Below the pieces are notes generated by a model. That model worked only from the letters and a program-made list of their open reading frames with translations. It was not told where the DNA came from and did not search any database. Shown here piece by piece: positions 14,604-20,621 of a stretch of 23,167 bases of DNA. Position 1 is the stretch's first letter, and each line of letters opens with the position of its first letter. Source of the DNA: a virus; the IMG/VR virus record IMGVR_UViG_3300024289_000099, positions 1 to 23,167 of that record; one strand, given 5' to 3'. The position numbers and the translations under genes were made by a program.

Positions 14604-15138
14604 CACCCTCATAGATCGCTGAGTTTCCTGCGTGTTCGAAAACTTCTACACTTCTCAGTTTTACACCTTGTCCAACCGGATATCTGGCAGTGAAAGTATT
14701 TTTAGGTCCTTGAGTACCGTGCAGTATCCAATGATCACCTCTCTGAAAGGTCTTAAGAATATCATCCATGGTCTTGTATGCGAGTTCTGCAAACTTTTCA
14801 CAACCTACAGCTTCGACAACTCGTAGGTCACACATACCTCCTTGGTCCTGCAATCCATATGCCGCCATGCCTCGGAAAATATCTAGATAAGGGTCGTCTT
14901 GTGCGATAATCAGAGTATGATCAAACATATGTTCTGACCATTCTTTAAATGCTTTAAGACCGCCGAAGTCCATTACCCAGTTACGATCATCTAGTGTTTC
15001 TGATTCAAATATTAGTTTGATACCGATAGAATAACCGTGGAGCAATGAACAATGACTATGGGTGCTACGCCATTGTCTGAAACAACAACTGAGCCCTCTG
15101 TCGTTGCCGTATGTTTTAGTTGAAATATATTTCGCCAT
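14596..15138 (-). CDS. queD: QueD-like 6-carboxytetrahydropterin/6-pyruvoyltetrahydropterin synthase family protein
   Basis: The product has 180 residues. The start is ATG 15138, chosen because a perfect AGGAGG lies six bases before it; an in-frame GTG at 15180 is less likely. The PTPS/QueD fold turns dihydroneopterin triphosphate into pterin products, the first committed step to queuosine and other 7-deazaguanines. Visible motifs: C30-x3-HGY (30-36, usual form C-x3-HGH), W54-x2-DFGGLK (54-62), FDH (72-74), GCEKFAEL (112-119) and E167-x-HAGNSAIY. The third zinc His is Tyr here, and the upstream HRL-type His is shifted to H27 or H29, as I recall for a proteobacterial/phage subgroup. No other queuosine gene is in the window. 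It might feed preQ0 synthesis for DNA or tRNA modification. Confidence 0.82.
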   Translation of the reverse strand: MAKYISTKTYGNDRGLSCCFRQWRSTHSHCSLLHGYSIGIKLIFESETLDDRNWVMDFGGLKAFKEWSEHMFDHTLIIAQDDPYLDIFRGMAAYGLQDQGGMCDLRVVEAVGCEKFAELAYKTMDDILKTFQRGDHWILHGTQGPKNTFTARYPVGQGVKLRSVEVFEHAGNSAIYEGDA

Positions 15139-15189
15139 CTCTTGCCTCCTGTAAAAATAAGCGAGTAAGTTTGATGACACGCAGAGTAT

Positions 15190-15210
15190 TTAGAGAGGGG
15201 TGAGCGTCAT
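15190..15210 (-). CDS. Possible hexapeptide leader ORF upstream of queD
   Basis: In the ~95-base leader after the sigma-70 promoter, AGAGGA (15221-15216) stands five bases before ATG 15210. The reading frame is MTLTPL followed by TAA. The same AGAGG can pair with CCTCT at 15198-15194, which would hide the ribosome site of this short frame. It may be a regulatory leader peptide, a decoy or chance; coding status is uncertain. Confidence 0.2.
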   Translation of the reverse strand: MTLTPL

Positions 15211-15240
15211 TCGAGTCCTCTTTGTGTATGTGTGTTTATT

Positions 15241-15269
15241 AATATACTATTTTTAGTTACCTTTGTCAA
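15241..15269 (-). promoter_or_regulatory. Sigma-70 promoter for the queD operon
   Basis: The minus strand has TTGACA (15269-15264), a 17-base spacer and TATATT (15246-15241). This is a perfect -35 and spacing with five of six bases in the -10. The -35 lies in the last codons of the preceding 203-residue gene. The predicted leader to ATG 15138 is about 95 bases, unusually long for this window. A CTAAATAC at 15193-15186 inside the leader could be an additional late box. Confidence 0.65.
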
Positions 15270-15864
15270 CCACAAAATCATTTATGTTCTGGAAATGTAC
15301 ATGGTCATGTCGCCATTCTTCTGGTATTTTCCAACCTTCATTATTCAGTACTGTGAACTCTACGAACGGATTGATTTTGAAGATCATTCCTATTTGATAA
15401 ATCCAATATGCTGGATCGACTGCATCGGCAGTCTCTGGAAGATAATGTTGTGTGCCTTTGTAGATGTTATTGATTTTTCCATTAGATGGATACAAGTCAA
15501 AACCTGCTAATACTATTTTTGGAAATCCAAGTTCAGTAGCCAACAATACAGCATAAGGACCACTACCCCAATGCTCGGCACGATCTTGTTTTTGTGTGCC
15601 TACATATGGAATATTCGGAAGAGGTTTGAATATTTCAACACGATTGAGCGCGACCATGTTTTGTGGTCTAACAAATATCCCTACTCGATGTTGATTAATG
15701 CGACTAGCTTCTTGTGCCATACGGACATCGCAGCATACAACATAGTCCATTGGATGGTCGCGGACGATGGCATTACAACCGATCGTAGTGAAATGGTTTG
15801 AAAGATTTTCAATGTCAAGGCTTTTACGGCTCTCACCGTTGCCTAATACCAATGCTTGCAACAC
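15253..15864 (-). CDS. DUF115/GT42-like Rossmann-type protein, possible sugar transferase
   Basis: The product has 203 residues and starts at GTG 15864, directly after the stop of the upstream fibre gene. The N-terminus LVLGNGESRKSLDIENL (5-21) resembles the GNGPSLK-ID nucleotide-binding start of the GT42 sialyltransferases and the MptE/DUF115 proteins. The middle SGPYAVLLATELGFPKIVLAGFD resembles their SG-x-x-A...LGY-I-L-G-D segment, followed by NNIYKGTQHY with an HY pair near the place of the GT42 catalytic His. A transferase acting on sugars or on a pterin-like diphosphate is possible. The assignment rests on motif resemblance only. The abutting fibre gene suggests a link to virion protein or receptor modification. 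No membrane segment or signal peptide was seen. Confidence 0.6.
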   Translation of the reverse strand: MLQALVLGNGESRKSLDIENLSNHFTTIGCNAIVRDHPMDYVVCCDVRMAQEASRINQHRVGIFVRPQNMVALNRVEIFKPLPNIPYVGTQKQDRAEHWGSGPYAVLLATELGFPKIVLAGFDLYPSNGKINNIYKGTQHYLPETADAVDPAYWIYQIGMIFKINPFVEFTVLNNEGWKIPEEWRHDHVHFQNINDFVVDKGN

Positions 15865-16692
15865 TTATTTTATTTCGCCGAATGGTTTCCATTGTCCCGG
15901 AGTTCCGCCTTGCACACAGACCCAACCCATATAGGATCCTGTTGCAGGTTCCGAGTTCCATACGACATCTCCTCTATTGTATGTACCATCAATAGGGAAA
16001 GTGTTATCTTTAAAGTGAGCGACACCGTTGAATTTGATTGGCCCTGCAGCATCGAGGCTCATACGAGAATCGATATTATTAACACCGATACCTACAGCAC
16101 CATGTACTTTGACTTTTATAGGACCACTTTGTTTGTTTCCTAGATCGATATTTCCATTAGCACCAACAGTGATTCTTGTTTTGTTATCAGTGACTATGCT
16201 AAGATCACTGCTGTTATATGTTCCGATAAGGCCGTTAACAAAGTCTTGGCTTCCAATAACGATTTCTGTTTGACCGTCAGCTACTGTAAATGTAGCGTGG
16301 GGAGTTTCTGTTCCGATGCTAAGACTGTCTAGTCCTGCATTATAGAACATGTATTGGTTGACACTAAACGAACCGTCAACATCGAGATTTTTTAATCTAC
16401 CAACTTCTCGAAGATTACTCTTAACGACATTTTTACCTAGTCCGTTTTGATTTATAACTTCAATGCCGTTTATGTTTAGACTTTTACCTTCTGCTAGTTC
16501 TAGAGTTTCTGATAAAAATATTCTATCGGGATTGCTTCTAAACACTAACTGCTTATTGTAATCGTCTCTTAGCCAAAGTATACCTTTGTTTTCGATATCC
16601 TCAAACTCTATGAAGTCGTTGACTATTGTGGCCTTTGTCGAAACAAGGTCCTTGATTTGTTGTACTACTGAATCTACTTTATCGTTGGCCAT
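15865..16692 (-). CDS. Fibre-like structural protein B, tandem paralogue of the gene upstream
   Basis: The product has 275 residues from ATG 16692, one base after the upstream stop; an in-frame TTG at 16716 lies inside the previous gene and is less likely. It shares with its upstream neighbour the motifs NPDRIFLSETLEL, NVVKSNL with GRL, and a C-terminal GDVVWNSEP...GSYMGWVCVQGG-PGQWKPFG domain, a closing motif common in phage fibre and appendage proteins. The N-terminal ~35 residues are helical and could form a trimer coil. There is no enzymatic motif. A virion appendage or receptor-binding role is inferred from architecture and neighbours. Duplication followed by divergence best explains the pair. 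Confidence 0.78.
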   Translation of the reverse strand: MANDKVDSVVQQIKDLVSTKATIVNDFIEFEDIENKGILWLRDDYNKQLVFRSNPDRIFLSETLELAEGKSLNINGIEVINQNGLGKNVVKSNLREVGRLKNLDVDGSFSVNQYMFYNAGLDSLSIGTETPHATFTVADGQTEIVIGSQDFVNGLIGTYNSSDLSIVTDNKTRITVGANGNIDLGNKQSGPIKVKVHGAVGIGVNNIDSRMSLDAAGPIKFNGVAHFKDNTFPIDGTYNRGDVVWNSEPATGSYMGWVCVQGGTPGQWKPFGEIK

Positions 16693-16693
16693 A

Positions 16694-17488
16694 TTATTGA
16701 TTTCCAATCTTACCAAATGGTTCCCAACGTCCGGGATTTCCTGAGGTAATACATACCCAACCGACGTATGAACCTTCTCTAGGTTGTGTATTCCATATTA
16801 CATCACCTACACCATGTATACCTGACGTAGGCGGAGCATTATTATATCGATGTACTCTGCCTTCGTATTTTATAGCACCGGCAACATGAAGATCAACATC
16901 TGTATCCGGATTAGCGACTCCAACAGCTAGTTTTCCATTTACTATTACTTGTACTGGTTCTTCGTTTGGGCTACCGAAAGAGACGTTTCCTTTTTCATCT
17001 ATCAGTATTCGTGTTGTCGACAAAGTACCAATAGAAAGGGGACCTGAGCTCGTTCCAATGCGTCCAGGGTTTAAGTTTAGGTCTGCTCCTGATTCTTCTA
17101 AGGTTATGAATCCTTTAGGATCACTGGTTCCTAGACCTACTTTTTTATTAACATTATCAAAGTAAACAAACTGATCCAACACTACTGGACCGTCAACTAT
17201 TAGTCCAGTTAATCTTCCTAGCTGTTCTAGATTGCTTTTAACTACGTTATCGCCCAGCGAATCTGCAGATAACACTGGAGTGCCATTTATTGAGAAAACT
17301 TTATCTTTTCCTAGATCAAGGCTTTCTGTAGACAGAAAACGATCTGGGTTTACTGTGAATAAGAACTGTTTTGTAGGTCCGTCGCCGGCCCAAACAAAAC
17401 CTTTTCCGACGATATCTCCGTCGAAAGTTTTATGGTCAGTTAATAGCTCACGCAACGACTTCGCTAGGTCTTCCATTTGTTTAGACAT
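16694..17488 (-). CDS. Fibre-like structural protein A, tandem paralogue of the gene downstream
   Basis: The product has 264 residues from ATG 17488; TTG 17500 is in frame but weaker. A helical N-terminus (MSKQMEDLAKSLRELL) is followed by a beta-rich body with NPDRFLSTESLDL, NVVKSNLEQLGRLTGL and VDGPVVLDQFVYF. The C-terminal GDVIWNTQP-REGSYVGWVCITSG-PGRWEPFG is the same domain as in fibre B and typical of phage tail-fibre ends. It is first in a three-gene unit led by a candidate late box 24 bases before its ATG and separated from upstream genes by a strong terminator. It is probably a virion protein made late. Whether A and B form homo- or heterotrimers cannot be told. Confidence 0.78.
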   Translation of the reverse strand: MSKQMEDLAKSLRELLTDHKTFDGDIVGKGFVWAGDGPTKQFLFTVNPDRFLSTESLDLGKDKVFSINGTPVLSADSLGDNVVKSNLEQLGRLTGLIVDGPVVLDQFVYFDNVNKKVGLGTSDPKGFITLEESGADLNLNPGRIGTSSGPLSIGTLSTTRILIDEKGNVSFGSPNEEPVQVIVNGKLAVGVANPDTDVDLHVAGAIKYEGRVHRYNNAPPTSGIHGVGDVIWNTQPREGSYVGWVCITSGNPGRWEPFGKIGNQ

Positions 17489-17512
17489 ATTGGGTTCCAA
17501 ATACTTATTAGA

Positions 17513-17520
17513 TATTTATC
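17513..17520 (-). promoter_or_regulatory. Candidate late promoter GATAAATA for the fibre A/B unit
   Basis: The minus strand reads GATAAATA at 17520-17513, matching the T4 late box TATAAATA at seven of eight positions and the cyanophage NATAAATA form fully. It lies 24 bases before ATG 17488 and three bases after the U-tract of the preceding terminator. The position between a terminator and a virion gene strengthens the call. Confidence 0.55.
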
Positions 17521-17523
17521 CCC

Positions 17524-17554
17524 AAAAGAAAAAGCAGGCCGAAGCCTGCTTTTT
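17524..17554 (-). terminator. Rho-independent terminator with UUCG loop after the 402-aa gene
   Basis: On the minus strand GCAGGC, loop TTCG, GCCTGC form a perfect six-base-pair GC-rich stem (17549-17534), extendable by A-T pairs on both sides. TTTTTCTTTT follows (17533-17524). UUCG is an especially stable tetraloop. It begins 17 bases after the stop of the 402-residue gene. The flanking A-run means it may also work for plus-strand transcripts. Confidence 0.92.
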
Positions 17555-17571
17555 ACTGAGCCATTACTTTG

Positions 17572-18780
17572 TTATTGTACTTTAAGCAATACAGTATCTT
17601 CATTAATGCGCCCGTTGAGCTTGATATCTACTGCTTTAATGTCTTCTAAGAACTTACGCAGAGCTACTTTTCCTGAACTCTTAAACTCTTTAAGTTGTTC
17701 ATCGGGCTTGCGCAGAGTTTTTTGTACGCTCTTGTTCTCGTCAAACCCAATCAATGTAGTTCCTTTTACACGGATATCGTTGTAGGCAGCAGCCACATAC
17801 TTTCCTAGCTTACGAGTTTTGGTGTTATAGACCCACACTTCTTGTGATCCAATGATGTCCGCAGGATTGATAGACACTAGTTTGAGCTGGTCGTCGGTCT
17901 TTTTGTACTTCAACTTAGCAACAAGTTTGTCTTTGCTAACAGCTTTCTTAGCACGTGGTTTGCGATTGACTTTACCTTCTTGCTGTAGCATTTCGCAGGC
18001 ACTAAGGATTTCATGATAGAAATCGTAGAGCTTCTTGAGATTCTTTTTACCTAGCCAAGCATAACCTTCTTTAAGCTGATCGTCTTTGCCCTCGATAGCT
18101 TCTGCTACTTCGTCATGAGCACGTTGATACAAATCCTTAATAACTCGAGCATGTGCCCCTTTGCATTCGCGACCTTTGAGCAGATTAACGATCTTGATGG
18201 CTTTAGGATCAAAGCTATCCGGATCTAGTAAGAAGCTTTCGTGAGCATCTTCGATTTCTGTAGTCATAGCGTAGGCAGCTTCACGAAGTCGATCTTGGAT
18301 AGAAAGCACAACTCCAGTATCTTTTTTCTCAGTAACTTCTTCCTCTTCTTTGATAGTCTTACCACGTTCGATGGCGTCAGCGATACGTTCACGGAGAAAT
18401 ATAGTTACAGGTTTGAGCTCGCCCATGGTTCCGGGAAGTTCTTCCCAATGTTTGGCTTCTTTTTCGTTAAGATCGGGCATACCGGTGCGCAGACAACGAG
18501 CGATGATAGCAGCCTGCGTGAGGTTGAATCCGCCTGATTGTTTGATATATTTGATATCTTCTGCGCTATACTTGTTTTCTTTCATCCAAGCATAGACATC
18601 TGGCAGGAGATCTGCTGTTTTGTATTCAGCATAGTAATAGGCTACAGCATTACGACGGAAGCGATGATACTCCTCACCGGTCATCTTTTCCCAATCAGCC
18701 CACTTCGGATCAGGATTCGCACCGCGGCGAGTACCTGCCGAAACAGAAACTTTCTTGGGTTTTGCTTTAGTCACAGCCAT
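17572..18780 (-). CDS. Conserved phage protein of unknown function (402 aa)
   Basis: The product has 402 residues. ATG 18780 is preferred over GTG 18783 because AGGAG is six bases before the ATG. The N-terminus is basic (AKPKKVSVSAGTRRG). The body is highly charged and mainly helical, with an acidic patch KTIKEEEEVTEKK (~165-177). A basic linker (NRKPRAKKAVSKDK, ~292-305) leads to a C-terminal part with beta character (EVWVYNTKTRKLGKYVAAAYNDI, then GTTLIGFDENKSVQKTLRKP), a segment I recall in unknown proteins of T4-like aquatic phages. No catalytic motif was found. It has its own perfect sigma-70 promoter and its own terminator, so it is a single-gene unit, probably transcribed early by host polymerase. 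A nucleic-acid role is possible from the charge pattern but unproven. Confidence 0.85.
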   Translation of the reverse strand: MAVTKAKPKKVSVSAGTRRGANPDPKWADWEKMTGEEYHRFRRNAVAYYYAEYKTADLLPDVYAWMKENKYSAEDIKYIKQSGGFNLTQAAIIARCLRTGMPDLNEKEAKHWEELPGTMGELKPVTIFLRERIADAIERGKTIKEEEEVTEKKDTGVVLSIQDRLREAAYAMTTEIEDAHESFLLDPDSFDPKAIKIVNLLKGRECKGAHARVIKDLYQRAHDEVAEAIEGKDDQLKEGYAWLGKKNLKKLYDFYHEILSACEMLQQEGKVNRKPRAKKAVSKDKLVAKLKYKKTDDQLKLVSINPADIIGSQEVWVYNTKTRKLGKYVAAAYNDIRVKGTTLIGFDENKSVQKTLRKPDEQLKEFKSSGKVALRKFLEDIKAVDIKLNGRINEDTVLLKVQ

Positions 18781-18813
18781 CACATGCTCCTATGTAAGTT
18801 AAACAATACATAT

Positions 18814-18842
18814 ATTATACGGCCAAAAAAGAGATTTGTCAA
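18814..18842 (-). promoter_or_regulatory. Perfect-consensus sigma-70 promoter for the 402-aa gene
   Basis: The minus strand has TTGACA (18842-18837), an exact 17-base spacer and TATAAT (18819-18814), ideal in every respect. It starts three bases after the stop of the 62-residue gene. The predicted leader is about 27 bases and holds AGGAG. Confidence 0.9.
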
Positions 18843-18844
18843 CC

Positions 18845-19033
18845 TTATTCAAATCGTTCTACTTCGTCCAAATCGCCGTCTTCATTTTCTTTATATATGA
18901 TAGTTTGGATATAATCGGTTCCAATACTATCTTCGGCTAACTTAACCGCTTCTTTTCTACTGCTAGTCGTTTCGATCAACTCTTCGTGACCCCGTTCGTC
19001 GACTCCCCAAACTTCATAGAGTTCGAAGTTCAT
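18845..19033 (-). CDS. Small acidic protein of unknown function (62 aa)
   Basis: The product has 62 residues from ATG 19033, is acidic, and opens with NFELYEVWGVDERGHEEL, a beta-hairpin-like start followed by an EAVKLAED helix and a strand (YIQTIIYKEN). It ends DLDEVERFE. The shape (short alpha/beta, acidic) would suit a small inhibitor or adaptor, but no family was recognised. AGGAG is 13 bases upstream, longer than ideal. A closer ATG at 19044 would make only a four-codon frame that ends across this start. It is last of the seven-gene chain and lies 24 bases after the 182-residue gene. Confidence 0.65.
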   Translation of the reverse strand: MNFELYEVWGVDERGHEELIETTSSRKEAVKLAEDSIGTDYIQTIIYKENEDGDLDEVERFE

Positions 19034-19057
19034 TTTATTGCCATTTCTCCTATTAGG

Positions 19058-19606
19058 TTAAACAAACTTTTTCCAATCTCCATCAGGCGCAACTGCCCAA
19101 CCAAGACGTTGGAGATCATTCCGGATCTCGTCGGTTATGCACCCTTCTGCAACATAGTTTCTACCATCCCAAAGTTTGTTCTCTTCTTCATCATGTGATA
19201 CATCACGAATACCAGAACAATACCAATCGATATAATCACCTTTCTGTTGCATGTCGGCGATTATGCCACCAGCATATCGCCAAGAGCAACTCCATTCTTC
19301 TTGTTTGAGCACAGGTATAACTTCCAAACGGATAAAGCCATTGTTGCACATTGCCGCATATAAGTTTTGAGCGTAGGCATCATTGTTTCGAGCTTTCTCC
19401 AAAATCCAATCAGTAGTCACAAGATCGTACTCCAAATTGTTAATACGAGATTCTGGATCGTCAAACTTGCGGTTGTCATCATCTAGGATTTTTTGAAAGT
19501 AATCTAGATACGCTTCGTTAGGCTCTTCGCCTTTTTCTTCCATGCGTTTGATATAACCTTCTTTTTGGAAAGTATGTCTTTCAGGGCTTTTTGAAACCTT
19601 TGACAT
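19058..19606 (-). CDS. Conserved phage protein of unknown function (182 aa)
   Basis: The product has 182 residues from ATG 19606, overlapping the end of the previous gene by 26 bases. The N-terminal third is charged and helical (ERHTFQKEGYIKRMEEKGEEP). The centre has TTDWILEKARNNDAYAQNLYAAM and NGFIRLEVIPVLKQEEWSCSW. It is followed by RYAGGIIADMQQKGDYIDWY with a Cys, a pattern I recall from unknown proteins of aquatic T4-like phages. It ends GWAVAPDGDWKKFV. It is rich in Trp, Tyr and Asp. No catalytic motif was found. It is probably expressed from the sigma-70 promoter at 21483. Confidence 0.8.
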   Translation of the reverse strand: MSKVSKSPERHTFQKEGYIKRMEEKGEEPNEAYLDYFQKILDDDNRKFDDPESRINNLEYDLVTTDWILEKARNNDAYAQNLYAAMCNNGFIRLEVIPVLKQEEWSCSWRYAGGIIADMQQKGDYIDWYCSGIRDVSHDEEENKLWDGRNYVAEGCITDEIRNDLQRLGWAVAPDGDWKKFV

Positions 19607-19994
19607 CTTCTACGGCTTTCTTAAGAGTTTCTGCATAGTTAAGAGCTTGTTGCTCAGTCATAGCGATAGTAGTTTCACACTGCACGTATCCTTTAGTCCA
19701 GATTCTCCATGTAAGGCGAAGTCTAGTTACAAGGCCATTCCAGAGATCTTTCCAGAACCAATCAAACTCTTGTTGCCAAGGACTATCGATATCATAACGC
19801 TTTTTAACTGATTCAGTCCAATAATCAGTCTTAGCGGTAACATAGGTGTTGACATTGACACCGGTTTCGTCTGCTTCTACTTCTACAGTTAGAGAATGAT
19901 CGGGCTGACCACAGCCACAGACGACGCTGTACCATTTTGAATCACCCCAATCGTGGGTTTTCAAGATTCCTTCTGCTGGTTCTTGTGCTTTCAT
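19581..19994 (-). CDS. Conserved phage protein of unknown function (137 aa)
   Basis: The product has 137 residues from ATG 19994, with an ATGA overlap with the previous stop. It opens with an acidic stretch, then VCGCGQPDHSLTVEVEADE (~25-43), a C-x-C...H cluster that could bind a metal. A Trp-rich segment follows (WQQEFDWFWKDLWNGLV), then RLTWRIWTKGYVQCETTIAM and a C-terminal helix (EQQALNYAETLKKAVEDV). I recall this pattern (CGCG-PDH, TKGYV, QALNYA-L) from unknown proteins of cyanophage-like phages. The compact size and aromatic content suggest a host-takeover or adaptor protein, but this is conjecture. Confidence 0.8.
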   Translation of the reverse strand: MKAQEPAEGILKTHDWGDSKWYSVVCGCGQPDHSLTVEVEADETGVNVNTYVTAKTDYWTESVKKRYDIDSPWQQEFDWFWKDLWNGLVTRLRLTWRIWTKGYVQCETTIAMTEQQALNYAETLKKAVEDVKGFKKP

Positions 19995-20239
19995 TGTAGT
20001 GTCCTATCGTTGCCTTTACCAAAGGCACGAACTAATCTTTCTCTATCATCGTCATCCATCTCGTCGAAATCTTCTTCGGTTAAAGGACGACCGATGCTTT
20101 CTAGTTCTTCTTTGGTCTTACCTTCAAACATATTTTTGATTTCGTTTATGAACTCATCGAGTTCTTCTTGTGTCCCCTCGAATCCGTCGAAAGCACCTGG
20201 TGCAAACTCGACTTTCAGGATTTTCTTTTCTTCAGTCAT
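19991..20239 (-). CDS. Small acidic protein of unknown function (82 aa)
   Basis: The product has 82 residues from ATG 20239, directly after the previous stop (TAA then ATG). It is strongly acidic, with EELDEFINEIKNMFEGKTKEEL and an EEDFDEMDDDDRERLV patch near residue 60. Two or three short helices are likely. The stop overlaps the next ATG (ATGA). Acidic small phage proteins can mimic DNA or bind basic host factors, but nothing here shows it. Confidence 0.7.
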   Translation of the reverse strand: MTEEKKILKVEFAPGAFDGFEGTQEELDEFINEIKNMFEGKTKEELESIGRPLTEEDFDEMDDDDRERLVRAFGKGNDRTLQ

Positions 20240-20458
20240 TTATGCTTCTATCCTTTTAACTTTGTCACGCGAGTCGTAGATTGATTTAACCATGCGTTGG
20301 TATTCATCTTCGTCCAAGATTGTCCGGTAGTATGTAAGTCCTTGCGTAACCATAATGGCTGCTACTTCTAATGGGCTATGATCTTCCATCATGAGAGTAT
20401 TAAAAGACATAAACTTCTCATAAAGACTTTCTAGACTACCATCGCGTTCTGTCAGCAT
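20240..20458 (-). CDS. Small protein of unknown function (72 aa)
   Basis: The product has 72 residues from ATG 20458. This start is preferred to the longer frame open to 20551 because AAAGGA stands six bases before it and it overlaps the upstream gene by only 23 bases. It is helical: ESLYEKFMSFNTLMMEDHSP, then LEVAAIMVTQGLTYYRTIL, then a charged C-terminal helix (DEDEYQRMVKSIYDSRD). Such helix-only proteins of about 70 residues are common in phage early regions. No family is recognised with confidence. Confidence 0.7.
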   Translation of the reverse strand: MLTERDGSLESLYEKFMSFNTLMMEDHSPLEVAAIMVTQGLTYYRTILDEDEYQRMVKSIYDSRDKVKRIEA

Positions 20459-20621
20459 TGTTGTTCCTTTGATGTTTGTATTCTCTCTTGAGCCACCATT
20501 TAAACTTCTGGAAATATTCTTCATATGTGTATTTAGGTATCCTGGATTCAAAATGCTCGTCGCAGTTATCTAACCAAAGGTTTCTAACCCAGTTCCTAAA
20601 TGGTGAAGATTTCATGTCCAT
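20436..20621 (-). CDS. Small Trp-rich phage protein of unknown function (61 aa)
   Basis: The product has 61 residues from ATG 20621; ATG 20615 would give 59. It overlaps the previous gene by ten bases. The motif SPFRNWVRNLWLDNCDEH followed by YTYEEYFQKFKWWLKREY is familiar from short unknown proteins of T4-like aquatic phages, which supports reality despite the lack of a clear Shine-Dalgarno. It has one Cys, many aromatic residues and a basic tail. The function is unknown. It is coupled by overlap on both sides within the chain. Confidence 0.7.
   Translation of the reverse strand: MDMKSSPFRNWVRNLWLDNCDEHFESRIPKYTYEEYFQKFKWWLKREYKHQRNNNADRTRW

Noticed and set aside
15190-15221. preQ1-I riboswitch upstream of queD
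   Set aside because: The stem letters and C-rich arm look alike, but the loop is 18 bases rather than about 12, the A-rich tail is missing and the element is not next to the ribosome site. It is kept only as a weak leader-structure finding.
15232-15510. Plus-strand hydrophobic frame resembling a membrane protein
   Set aside because: It is antisense to the GT42/DUF115-like gene and includes the sigma-70 promoter region. The hydrophobicity comes from reverse reading.
19030-19051. Tetrapeptide frame MAIK ending across the start of the 62-aa gene
   Set aside because: The AGGAG is only two bases from its ATG, too close for normal initiation, and such tiny frames arise often by chance.
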